DNA of 46,424 bases from JANOZM01 sp031429355 (GTDB lineage Bacteria; Pseudomonadota; Gammaproteobacteria; Burkholderiales; Burkholderiaceae_E), in NCBI GenBank assembly GCA_031429355.1, contig JANOZM010000023.1:1-46424 (forward strand). The letters are read 5' to 3'. The notes under the pieces were generated by a model. That model was not told the origin of the DNA, did not search any database, and worked only from the letters and a program-made list of their open reading frames with translations. The position numbers and the translations under genes were made by a program. Of the stretch, positions 1 to 8,214 are shown in pieces. Numbering within the stretch: position 1 is the stretch's first letter; every line of letters starts with the position of its first letter.

Positions 1-190
1 CCCCCCCCCCCCCCCACCCCGATCAACGGTATGCCGCGACACCTGTCTTCCGATTGGCGGCGTTACATGTCGACTGGAGAATAGCGGCGCTTTGCGCGCT
101 TTTGGGCTCAGCACTTTAGCAACGGTGGGGTAGCTCGTACGGACTGACAAAGCACGGCGAAGACAACTTACATCGCACGACCATTGTAGG
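1..190. other. Non-coding stretch starting with a poly-C run
   Basis: The first 15 bases are all C, followed by A and four more C. The remainder shows no credible gene on either strand; the longest reverse reading frames are short peptides without recognisable motifs. Together with the inverted repeat and the leader that follow, about 430 bases precede the first gene. It may be an intergenic dispersed repeat or a contig end, which I cannot decide from one copy. Confidence 0.5.
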
Positions 191-270
191 AACGTATTAG
201 CGCTAAACCCTTTTGAAACTCATTGGAGCGCAAGCGACTGAGTTACAAAAGGGTTTAGCGCTAATACGTT
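191..270. repeat. 80-bp near-perfect inverted repeat (long hairpin)
   Basis: The outer arms 191-214 and 247-270 are perfect 24-bp reverse complements. The pairing continues through 215-222 and 239-246 with a single mismatch (216 against 245), giving 31 of 32 pairs around a 16-base loop (223-238). Each arm also contains the self-complementary decamer TTAGCGCTAA (197-206 and 255-264). No T-run follows on either strand, so it is not a standard Rho-independent terminator. It lies about 160 bases upstream of the minor-pilin operon. Confidence 0.9.
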
Positions 271-429
271 CAAAGCCTACATAAACAACCAACCGTTGAT
301 CCCCCCATTACCATTCGATTACCGGTCAAAAAGCGCACCTGTCCGCCTAAACACGCTAGATGTCGGCCGTTGGCTGTCTTTGCAGGTAGCAAACTACATA
401 CTTGGCGATATTAATTTAATGCGGCTCCT

Positions 430-1110
430 ATGTTCAAGCGAAACGCTGGACACAATTTGTCCTTCACTCAAAGTAATCTTCGGCTACTGACCTATCGACG
501 GTTGGCTGCAGGGTTTTCTTTGATTGAGTTAATGATCATTGTCGCTATCTCAGCGATTTTGGTAGCCATTGCAATTCCTAGTTATCAGCAAACTATGGCG
601 AGCTCACGAATTTTGGGCGCAGTTAACTTGCTTGAAGCATCGCTCGACACATTGCGGAGCGAGGCTGTTAGCAATAACCGAGTTGCAGTGATCTGTCGAT
701 CAACTGATCCATTTGTGACTACACCAGTATGCAGCTCGACGGCCACTGCTAACGCGGCCGCGGATGATTGGGGAATCGGTTGGATAATTTATACCAAGCA
801 GATAGGCGCTGACCCAACTTCTGGCATGGCTTTCGCCTACGATTCAGCAACCGACAGACTTGTTCAACGGGTAGTTCCGATGGAAGCCTCGAGCGAAGGA
901 ATGCGAACAACAATTACTTGGAATCCTGCCACCGATATGATGGTTATGGGACCTCAAGGCACACGCATTAACGCTGCAGGTGCTGAACCAATAATTACCG
1001 TTGATTACCGACTGCCAACTGCAGCGCTCAATGTTAATCGTGCAAAATGCGTTTCAATTAATTTGCTTGGCCGCTCCAAAGTTCAAAACGCTTCGGGGGC
1101 TGGATGTTAA
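430..1110 (+). CDS. fimT: Type IV minor pilin, FimT/FimU-like (GspH family)
   Basis: This is a class III prepilin that would be cleaved and N-methylated by PilD and join the priming complex for type IV pilus assembly. The prepilin site reads AAG^FSLIELM with Glu at +5, followed by a hydrophobic helix of about 20 residues; the rest is a soluble GspH-like domain with a C-terminal Cys. From the ATG at 430 the leader is 28 residues, long for a prepilin, and no clear ribosome-binding site precedes it. A TTG at 502 would give a four-residue leader, so the start is uncertain. It is the first gene of the operon and overlaps pilV by 7 bases. Confidence 0.85.
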   Translation: MFKRNAGHNLSFTQSNLRLLTYRRLAAGFSLIELMIIVAISAILVAIAIPSYQQTMASSRILGAVNLLEASLDTLRSEAVSNNRVAVICRSTDPFVTTPVCSSTATANAAADDWGIGWIIYTKQIGADPTSGMAFAYDSATDRLVQRVVPMEASSEGMRTTITWNPATDMMVMGPQGTRINAAGAEPIITVDYRLPTAALNVNRAKCVSINLLGRSKVQNASGAGC

Positions 1111-1634
1111 AGCGAACTAATAGCGGAATTACTTTAGTTGAGGTCATGGTGACCTTACTAATCGTTGGCGTCGGATTGTTAGGGCTGCTGGGGTTACAGG
1201 CCAAGTCATTAGCCGGGCACAAAGACAGTATGGACAGAAAAGCCGCTGCCGAACTTGTGTCGCAAATTGGCGAACGTATGCGAGCAAACCATCTAGGGTT
1301 TATGCGCGACGACTACACAACTGCAGTTAAGCCAAACGACGCTACACCAACCGCGCCTAACTGTGGGGTTGCAACGCCATGTTCAGTTGCGGAACTAGCT
1401 CAGTTGGATATATCTCTTTGGTTACAAACTCTACGTAAACGACTACCCGATTCGGGCGCATACATTGTTACTAGCGGCGGTGCTGGAGCGAAAATGGACA
1501 CCGACGGAACTTCCGTTCGTGTCACTGTAGTTTGGCGCGAAGCACAAGAGCAATCGTTTACTGATGATGCTTGCAGCACGGTTGGCTTAACCGACAAATT
1601 CTACCGCTGCTTAGCAGCCGAAATTTTTCCATGA
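1104..1634 (+). CDS. pilV: Type IV minor pilin PilV
   Basis: A 176-residue prepilin with the cleavage site NSG^ITLVEVMV near residue 8, Glu at +5, and the Gly/Leu-rich helix GVGLLGLLGLQAKS that marks the PilV family. PilV is part of the minor-pilin complex (FimU/PilV/PilW/PilX) that starts pilus assembly and is thought to carry PilY1 to the tip. The start overlaps the end of fimT (ATGTTAA) and the stop overlaps pilW (ATGA), so translation is probably coupled. Cysteines near the C-terminus may form a disulfide. Confidence 0.9.
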   Translation: MLKRTNSGITLVEVMVTLLIVGVGLLGLLGLQAKSLAGHKDSMDRKAAAELVSQIGERMRANHLGFMRDDYTTAVKPNDATPTAPNCGVATPCSVAELAQLDISLWLQTLRKRLPDSGAYIVTSGGAGAKMDTDGTSVRVTVVWREAQEQSFTDDACSTVGLTDKFYRCLAAEIFP

Positions 1635-2572
1635 ACCAGCAATTCGGTCGAACACTTATTGAACTAATGATTGCAATTGCAATATCGGTTGTTATCGTCC
1701 TTGGAATTTCAGCACTGTACAGCGCTTCAACGCGCTCCACTCAGGCCGCAACACAACTTGGCGCTATGAACGAAGATGGAGCGCTGTCGTTACATCTAAT
1801 TGGACAATCTATTAAACGTGCTGGTTATGGGGAAATTGTTGGCACTGATTTTGTGCCTAATGATCAAACTTTATTTTCATTTGCAAATATTCGCGCTTGT
1901 AAGAACGGGCGATTTGCTAATCCTGGCACTAACAATTTCGATTGCAACACTGTGGCCAATGCACCCGACAGTTTAGTTATTCAGTTCCAAGGTGAATCAG
2001 TTGCTTCATCGGCACAACGCTCTACATTTAACTGTCTCGGGGCCAACCCAGTACTCACTCAAATTGTCGAGAAAGACCATCCGGCATACTTGACCGAAGT
2101 ACCTTTAGTAATCAACGTCTATGAAATAGTAAACGGTAGTCTTGCTTGTTCTGGTAACAGCCAACCATTTCAAGCAATGGCGGGCAACATTGATGAGTTT
2201 AAAATCTTCTTCGGTTACGACGACAAGGCAGCTGACGATGCCTTATTAGGGAAAACAAATATTTCGCCAGGGGCTGCAAACATCGTCGACGCAGACTTTA
2301 TTAGGGCAAAAGATCTTAGTTTTTCTGGGCGTGAAAATACCGCCTGGGATTACATCGTATCAGTGCATATTTGCGCGGTCGCAAAGACCCGTGAAAAAGG
2401 CACTTCGGTTACCGGAAATACGCCCTACGAAGGTTGCCCTCAAGACGCCTCACAAGTGCTTGGGAACGGACCCACCCGCACGCCGACCGATGCTGCAATT
2501 AGAAAACAGTATCGTCAAGTATTTACAGTCCGTTCACAAGCAACGTCATCGCCTTCGGTGCGGTTTAAGTAA
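1631..2572 (+). CDS. pilW: Type IV minor pilin PilW
   Basis: The start is taken at the ATG overlapping the pilV stop (ATGA), giving 313 residues and a short leader, MNQQFG^RTLIELM. An upstream in-frame ATG at 1571 lies inside pilV and would give an unlikely leader. Glu is at +5; the +1 residue is Arg rather than the usual Phe, which I recall from other betaproteobacterial PilW proteins. A hydrophobic helix follows, then a large soluble domain with several Cys. PilW belongs to the same minor-pilin priming complex as its neighbours. Confidence 0.9.
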   Translation: MNQQFGRTLIELMIAIAISVVIVLGISALYSASTRSTQAATQLGAMNEDGALSLHLIGQSIKRAGYGEIVGTDFVPNDQTLFSFANIRACKNGRFANPGTNNFDCNTVANAPDSLVIQFQGESVASSAQRSTFNCLGANPVLTQIVEKDHPAYLTEVPLVINVYEIVNGSLACSGNSQPFQAMAGNIDEFKIFFGYDDKAADDALLGKTNISPGAANIVDADFIRAKDLSFSGRENTAWDYIVSVHICAVAKTREKGTSVTGNTPYEGCPQDASQVLGNGPTRTPTDAAIRKQYRQVFTVRSQATSSPSVRFK

Positions 2573-2581
2573 AGGATGACT

Positions 2582-3097
2582 ATGCACTTGCGAAATAAAC
2601 AAAAAGCGGTAGCAGGATTTGTCTTGCCAGTGGCATTAATATTGCTTGTCATTATTACCGGTGTTGTTGCAACGCAAATGCAACGCGCATTGCTTGATGA
2701 ACGCATGGCCGCCAACTCGCGCGAGAACATTGTTGCCGATAGCGCAGCCCAAACAATGTTGCGTTGGTGTGAACTACAACTGACTAACGAACCAGACTCG
2801 ATTGTTACTGTAAATGCACCTGCAAAAGAAGCAACAGCCGCTTGGAAAACTACAACCAATTGGAATCCAGCCAACACGTTCACTGTTACCAGTGTCACAT
2901 TACCGGGCGTGAAAGAACACAGCTGTCTAGTAGAGCGGGCAGACGACGAATTATTAGGCGGCGTTTCCGATTCTGGAGACCCAGCTGACCCAACTGGGCG
3001 GAGCCGCTGGATTAAATATCGAATTACAACTCGCGTTGAGCGTGTGTCTGAAGGTTTTGACTACGCGCAAAGTGAACTGCGACTTTTCCGGCAATAG
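2582..3097 (+). CDS. pilX: Type IV minor pilin PilX
   Basis: The prepilin site is VAG^FVLPVALILLVI, followed by a hydrophobic helix and the motif LLDERMAANSRE that is typical of PilX. Glu at +5 is absent (Val instead), as in the GspK-like tip pseudopilins, which fits a position at the pilus tip. The ATG at 2582 has AAAGGA five bases upstream; another ATG at 2576 sits directly on that ribosome-binding site and is less likely. The gene follows pilW after 9 bases and is followed by pilY1. Confidence 0.88.
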   Translation: MHLRNKQKAVAGFVLPVALILLVIITGVVATQMQRALLDERMAANSRENIVADSAAQTMLRWCELQLTNEPDSIVTVNAPAKEATAAWKTTTNWNPANTFTVTSVTLPGVKEHSCLVERADDELLGGVSDSGDPADPTGRSRWIKYRITTRVERVSEGFDYAQSELRLFRQ

Positions 3098-3110
3098 CCA
3101 GGAGTTACAA

Positions 3111-6100
3111 ATGAAAAAATCAACTACAAAATTTACCGTTACGCTTTGGTCGAAGCTGCTTATGGTGGTTTCGACTTTATCGCTATTTAGCTCGCTGCAT
3201 TTATCGGTACACGCACAAGTCAGTTTATCCGAAGACTTACGTCAAGAGCCAATTACCATTAATGTGAAAACGGCACCCAATGTTATTTTGATGATGGATG
3301 ACTCCCAGTCGATGATGGGCGATCGATTACCGCCACCTCCGGGGATTAATTGGTACCCCTTAGTGGCATTTCCAGACTATCGCAATTTTGCAAACAACTC
3401 GGGTTCAACCACACCCTTAGATCAATCGATTCTTCAATGGAATACAACTTATTTCAATCCACTTTGGTACAACCCTGCCATCACCTATAAACCTTGGAAT
3501 GACAACAACAAACCAGCGGCTTCAAATTTTCCAAACTCAAAAATCGGCACTATCGTGGGTCCGAATGTTGTTGATCTATCGCGAGTCGACATGCGTTTTC
3601 GAATGGAAGCTGGCGTTAAAGTTGAGGTTGATTTAACTGTTGCTGATAACTTTAGACGATACGGAACACGCCAAGGTCCGGCCTGCCTAAAGTACGAAAA
3701 TATTACCTATAACGATTGTACTGGCGGTTGGAGTCCCTGGGTACAGTCACCAGATCCGGCCTCAGAATCTGGCTACACACAAACTCGTTCTTGTCTTGGT
3801 TACACGCCAAAAACACAAAATGTATGCACTCAACGCGAAACCATTCCACAATTGATTCAAGGCCGTTATATGCGCTTCGAGGGCAGCGGCCCAGCAGATA
3901 TAACTGATCAATCAAAGTATCGTTTGGTTGAAATTGATCGGGATGATCCGGCGCGCATGTATCCGTCTCCAATTGATCCATACACTGGGGTGCAAGTTCA
4001 ACGCCCTGATTGCGCCAATCCATTAAATTGCACCTTTACCGAAGAAGCACAGAACTTTGCAAACTATTGGACTTATTACCGTAATCGGTTGTTTGCCGCA
4101 ATTGCTGTTACTTCGCAAGTGTTAGCCGATGTTGATGAAAAAATTAGGGTGGGTTACGGCCGTCTAAATTATTTTGCAGATGGCGCAGAAATGTGGCCCG
4201 GCATCGCATCAAGCAAGCCGCCAGCTACCTTGCCAGCACTCGACGGGCAACCAAACAATGGCCATATTGTTCGCGGAGTTCGTCCATTCACCGTTGGAAG
4301 CGCCGAACGCCAAGAATTGTTTACTTGGCTCTTTGGACTGAACGGTGTGGGTGGCACCCCCATTCGCGAAGCGATGGATGCGATGGGCAAATATTATTCA
4401 CGACCTGATGTACGCGGGCCTTGGGCAACAGCGCCTGGCATTGGAGATGCAGTCGGAGCGCCGCAATTGGCCTGTAGGCGCAATTTTTCGATCGTGGCTA
4501 CCGACGGCAGTTGGACCGATTCGATCAACCATCCACGATTAAAAGATCTTTATCCGGGTCTACCAGCGGGAACCCCGACTCAATCAGACTCGGTGATTGG
4601 CCCGTCTATAACTGGCAGCGGATCTCAGACTGGGAAAACCTACCAATACTCTCCAACCAACGAGCCATTTTTCGGCACTTCGGCAGGCCAAAACGAAACC
4701 TTGACGGACGTAGCGATGCATTACTGGAGCAACGATTTACGGCCCGATCTTGCTAACGTAAACAAACCCACTGCGTATGGTTCAGGGAGTGCCTACAACT
4801 ACCCTAAAGACTATGAAAACCCAGCTACCTGGCAAACAATGACCAACTTTATTGTTGGATACGGTTTGCAGCCATCAGTCTCTATTTCGAGTGCAAAAGC
4901 GGCGATGGTCAATGGAACCGCATTTACGTGGCCCAACGTCAATGTTGGGGACGCCTATGACAATGAAAAACTAAACGATACGCTTCGCGCCGCACTCGCG
5001 AGCCGAGGTGACTTCTTTACGGCCCAAAGCCCAACCGAATTAGCCGCTTCATTAAAGAAAGTATTTTCAAAACTAGGGTCTACACAGGGCGCATCGGGCA
5101 CGCTGGCTCTTTCCTCACAAGTGATTACTAGCGTTAATGATTTGATCTACGAAGCCAGCTATGACACTTCCAATTGGAGCGGGTCGTTACGAGCAATTGG
5201 AGCGTTAGACGCAATTGCCGGCAAACCGAAAACAATTTGGACTGCAAACTTTCCAGCCAAGTTTACTGATCGAGTTATTTTATCGAGCACCGCTGTTAAC
5301 GCGCCAATCGATTTTCGCTGGGCACAATTAACACCAACTCAACAAACCAGTTTAGGTAGTCAAGCGATTTTCGATTATCTAATTGGAGATCGCTCGGCCG
5401 AAGCACAGTACGGCGGGACCTTACGTGAACGTGGTTCAGTTTTAGGATCGATCGTAACGTCTAGCCCTTTGTATTCTGGCACTACTCACTTTGGCTACCA
5501 ATATCAAACTGGTACTGCCGGTGCGGAATACCCCGCATATTTAGACTTTAAGCGAAACACTCGCAAGGCGAGTGTGATTGTCGGCTCAAACGACGGGATG
5601 TTGCATGGCTTTGACGCCAAGACCGGACTAGAGCAGTTTGCGTACGCGCCTCGTGCGGCCATTCCTGAAATGAGTAAGCTAGCCAGCCCAAGTTATGTTC
5701 ATCAATTTTTGGTCGACGGTTTAATTTCAGAGGGCGATGCTTACTTAGGTGGTAAATGGGGTACATATGTTTTGGGTAGCAGTGGCGCCGGACCAAAATC
5801 ACTATTTTTGTTAGATACAACTAACCCAGACGCGATGACCTCTGCAAAAGTAAAGTGGGAAATTACCGAGAAAAATGAAGACGATTTAGGCCATGTTTTA
5901 GGTGGAGCCATTATTGCACCAACGCTTTCTGGCAAATGGGTTGTCTTGGTTGGTAACGGTTATGAAAGCATAAAAAACCAAGCCGCATTATTAGCCTTCG
6001 ACTTAAACGATGGTTCATTAGTGAAGAAAATTGGTACCGGAACTGGTTCAAAAGCTAACAAAGCGGCCCAAAATGGATTAGGGCCTGTAACACCAATTTT

Positions 6101-7007
6101 TGACGGAAAACGCAATGTAATCGCGGTTTATGGTGGCGATAAGTTAGGTAACTTATGGCGGTTCGATTTATCCGATGTCGACCCCAATAAATGGCGCATT
6201 ACTACCAGTAAAGGTGGGTTAAAGAAACCAGTCTTTACTGCAAAAGATAGCAGCGGTGCTGTACAACCGATTACTTCCGCGCCTCGCATTACCAGCCATC
6301 CACTAGGCGGTTTATACATCGTATTTGGAACTGGCAAAGCATTTAATATTGATGATATTACGAACAAGCAAGTACAAAGTATTTACGGCATTCGCGACAA
6401 AGACAATTCGGGGCCTTACCTAAAAACCGATATGCTGGGATTGACCTTAAAAGACGTACCGGGCGATTACCGCCAGCTAGACGGTCTAACTGGACCAACC
6501 GGCCTTAACTGGACTAAACACAATGGTTGGTACTTCGATTTAACGACAACGGGTGTAGGCGGAGAACGCGTAATGAATTCGCCACGTTTAGTTGCTGGGA
6601 TGCTAACAATGGCCAGTTTCAATCCTGAAAATCCAGATCCTTGTGATGCAGGTGGAAAAACATTTATTTACTCATTTGACTTGTCTACAGACTTTAGTCG
6701 TCCGGCTTTTAACGGCCAGCCCACCTCGGTAATTGGGGCTCGCGCTCCTGACGGTGTAGTAGGTGCATTGGCATCTCTTTATGCACCAGCAGTCAAGTCA
6801 ACCACGCCTAAGAACAGCATCGACTTAGCTACACTTAAGTTAGCTACCAAAGACACTCGCTACTCGGTTACGGGCGGAATATTAAAAGACAATTCTGCCG
6901 CTTCGTTTTGCGCGCTTTCGGCAAATTCAATTAACAATTTAAACGTGACTATACCCACAGCATGCGCGGGTACAACGCCCCTGCGCGTTTGGAGAGACTT
7001 GCGATGA
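3111..7007 (+). CDS. pilY1: PilY1 pilus-tip adhesin / assembly factor
   Basis: A 1298-residue secreted protein. The start at 3111 follows a CAGGAG ribosome-binding site and gives a signal peptide ending near LSVHA^QVS. The N-terminal half is a von Willebrand A-like domain with a full MIDAS: D63-x-S65-x-S67, T416 in GGTPIR and D465 in VATDGS. A Cys-rich insert (about residues 190-240) holds W207SPW and TRSC228. The C-terminal half is the PilY1 beta-propeller, with SNDGMLHGFDAKTG, GNLWRFDLS and NPDPCDAGG, and ends in RVWRDLR. PilY1 promotes pilus extension, adhesion and surface sensing. The acidic calcium-binding loop expected before GGDKLGNLWRFDL is not recognisable (FDGKRNVIAVYGG). The stop overlaps the pilE start (ATGA). 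Confidence 0.93.
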   Translation: MKKSTTKFTVTLWSKLLMVVSTLSLFSSLHLSVHAQVSLSEDLRQEPITINVKTAPNVILMMDDSQSMMGDRLPPPPGINWYPLVAFPDYRNFANNSGSTTPLDQSILQWNTTYFNPLWYNPAITYKPWNDNNKPAASNFPNSKIGTIVGPNVVDLSRVDMRFRMEAGVKVEVDLTVADNFRRYGTRQGPACLKYENITYNDCTGGWSPWVQSPDPASESGYTQTRSCLGYTPKTQNVCTQRETIPQLIQGRYMRFEGSGPADITDQSKYRLVEIDRDDPARMYPSPIDPYTGVQVQRPDCANPLNCTFTEEAQNFANYWTYYRNRLFAAIAVTSQVLADVDEKIRVGYGRLNYFADGAEMWPGIASSKPPATLPALDGQPNNGHIVRGVRPFTVGSAERQELFTWLFGLNGVGGTPIREAMDAMGKYYSRPDVRGPWATAPGIGDAVGAPQLACRRNFSIVATDGSWTDSINHPRLKDLYPGLPAGTPTQSDSVIGPSITGSGSQTGKTYQYSPTNEPFFGTSAGQNETLTDVAMHYWSNDLRPDLANVNKPTAYGSGSAYNYPKDYENPATWQTMTNFIVGYGLQPSVSISSAKAAMVNGTAFTWPNVNVGDAYDNEKLNDTLRAALASRGDFFTAQSPTELAASLKKVFSKLGSTQGASGTLALSSQVITSVNDLIYEASYDTSNWSGSLRAIGALDAIAGKPKTIWTANFPAKFTDRVILSSTAVNAPIDFRWAQLTPTQQTSLGSQAIFDYLIGDRSAEAQYGGTLRERGSVLGSIVTSSPLYSGTTHFGYQYQTGTAGAEYPAYLDFKRNTRKASVIVGSNDGMLHGFDAKTGLEQFAYAPRAAIPEMSKLASPSYVHQFLVDGLISEGDAYLGGKWGTYVLGSSGAGPKSLFLLDTTNPDAMTSAKVKWEITEKNEDDLGHVLGGAIIAPTLSGKWVVLVGNGYESIKNQAALLAFDLNDGSLVKKIGTGTGSKANKAAQNGLGPVTPIFDGKRNVIAVYGGDKLGNLWRFDLSDVDPNKWRITTSKGGLKKPVFTAKDSSGAVQPITSAPRITSHPLGGLYIVFGTGKAFNIDDITNKQVQSIYGIRDKDNSGPYLKTDMLGLTLKDVPGDYRQLDGLTGPTGLNWTKHNGWYFDLTTTGVGGERVMNSPRLVAGMLTMASFNPENPDPCDAGGKTFIYSFDLSTDFSRPAFNGQPTSVIGARAPDGVVGALASLYAPAVKSTTPKNSIDLATLKLATKDTRYSVTGGILKDNSAASFCALSANSINNLNVTIPTACAGTTPLRVWRDLR

Positions 7008-7432
7008 TCCGTATACAAAAAGGTTTCACATTAATTGAGTTATTGATTGTTGTAGCAATCATTGCGATATTAAGTGCGATTGCTATCCCCACCTACAGCA
7101 GCTACATGATTCGATCGTATCGGGCCGATGCGCAAGCGTCGCTTAACTATGCAAGTCAGTTTATGCAGCGCATTCGAACAGAGCAAAGTAGTTATACGCC
7201 AGGTGGAATTACACCCACCCTTCCTGCAAGCTATGCACAAAGCCCTTCGTCGGGAGTAGCAAGATATAAAATTTCCTTAAGCAACGTAACTGCAACTACT
7301 TTTACAGCAACAGCTACTCCAGAAACGAATATTGCTAGCAGCGAAAAATGCGACTCGCTTTCAATTGACCATACTGGATTAAAAGCCTTTAGTGGCACCG
7401 GTGGCGACATGCGAACTTGCTGGGGTAACTAA
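7004..7432 (+). CDS. pilE: Type IV minor pilin PilE
   Basis: A 142-residue pilin with leader MIRIQKG^ and N-terminus FTLIELLIVVAII (Glu at +5), followed by the alpha-helix typical of type IVa pilins. The start at 7004 overlaps the pilY1 stop and has GGAGAG seven bases upstream; an upstream in-frame ATG at 6962 would be inside pilY1. A Cys pair (EKC...RTCWGN) near the C-terminus probably closes the D-region loop. Position at the end of the fimT-pilV-pilW-pilX-pilY1 operon identifies it as the minor pilin PilE rather than the major pilin. Confidence 0.9.
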   Translation: MIRIQKGFTLIELLIVVAIIAILSAIAIPTYSSYMIRSYRADAQASLNYASQFMQRIRTEQSSYTPGGITPTLPASYAQSPSSGVARYKISLSNVTATTFTATATPETNIASSEKCDSLSIDHTGLKAFSGTGGDMRTCWGN

Positions 7433-7444
7433 TATTGTAAAATT

Positions 7445-7466
7445 GGAGGGACTTTAAAGCCCCTCC
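7445..7466 (+). promoter_or_regulatory. Small hairpin covering GGAGGG just before trmB
   Basis: GGAGGG (7445-7450) pairs exactly with CCCTCC (7461-7466) around ACTTTAAAGC, whose CTTTAAAG core can pair further. No T-run follows, so it is not a clear terminator. The only strong Shine-Dalgarno-like sequence before the trmB ATG at 7468 lies within this stem, 17 bases away. It could be a leftover terminator stem of the pilin operon or a translation-control hairpin. Confidence 0.35.
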
Positions 7467-7467
7467 T

Positions 7468-8214
7468 ATGACTAAGCAAGATCAAACCCCTGAAATATCC
7501 ATTGTTCACCCAGTGGTTGTTTCTAACAGCATCCACGAACAACCACTAAACCAGCGCCCAATTCGCAGTTTCGCGCTACGCGGTGGCCACATGAGTGAAG
7601 CGCAAAAACGCGCTTATGCGGTTGGCATGCCGCAATGGAGCATTCCATTTGAGCCCCAAATGCATCAGTTCGAATTGAATTTTGAAAAACCGCAACCGCT
7701 GATTTTCGAAATTGGTTTTGGGATGGGAGAGACTACGGCACATATTGCCGGCGAGTTAAGCGATAGAAATTTCTTAGCGGCGGAGGTTTACACCAGCGGT
7801 GTTGGTAGTTTGTTAAAACTTATCGACCAAAATAATTTAAGTAATGTTCGGATCATGCAGCACGACGCAGTAGAAGTTTTACAGTCGATGATTGCACCCA
7901 AAAGCCTAGCCGGTGTGCATATTTATTTCCCCGACCCTTGGCACAAAGCAAGGCACCATAAACGCCGGTTAATCCAAGAAAATTTTATTCAACTAGTGGC
8001 CTCAAGGTTGCAACCCAATGGTTACATTCATTGCGCCACCGATTGGGAACAATATGCCCACCAAATGTTGCAAGTACTTTCCAATGAACCCTTGCTTCGC
8101 AATACAGCTGCGCAATTTTCGGCTCGCCCTAGCTATCGACCTGTTACTAAGTTTGAGCGCCGCGGCCTTCGTTTAGGCCACGGCGTTTGGGATTTGGTAT
8201 TCGAGAAGACTTAA
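7468..8214 (+). CDS. trmB: tRNA (guanine-N7-)-methyltransferase
   Basis: TrmB transfers a methyl group from S-adenosylmethionine to N7 of G46 in the variable loop of tRNA. The 248-residue protein has the SAM-binding motif EIGFGMGETTAHIA, the family signature FPDPWHKARHHKRR near residue 153, and the C-terminal RPVTKFERRG block. The start of the conserved part is RPIRSFALRGGHMS, preceded by about 30 variable residues, normal for this family. It lies 35 bases after pilE but is a housekeeping gene. Its end overlaps the convergent uppP by 4 bases. Confidence 0.95.
   Translation: MTKQDQTPEISIVHPVVVSNSIHEQPLNQRPIRSFALRGGHMSEAQKRAYAVGMPQWSIPFEPQMHQFELNFEKPQPLIFEIGFGMGETTAHIAGELSDRNFLAAEVYTSGVGSLLKLIDQNNLSNVRIMQHDAVEVLQSMIAPKSLAGVHIYFPDPWHKARHHKRRLIQENFIQLVASRLQPNGYIHCATDWEQYAHQMLQVLSNEPLLRNTAAQFSARPSYRPVTKFERRGLRLGHGVWDLVFEKT

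Noticed and set aside
191..270. Hairpin as the terminator of a gene to the left
   Set aside because: No T-run on either side and no gene seen in 1-190; far longer than typical terminators.
370..386. Sigma-54-like GG/GC promoter upstream of fimT
   Set aside because: TGGC and TTGC elements are present but the spacing is two bases too short for a functional -24/-12 promoter.
296..490. Small 64-codon reading frame before fimT
   Set aside because: TTG start, no ribosome-binding site, no recognisable motif, and it overlaps the proposed fimT leader; probably chance.
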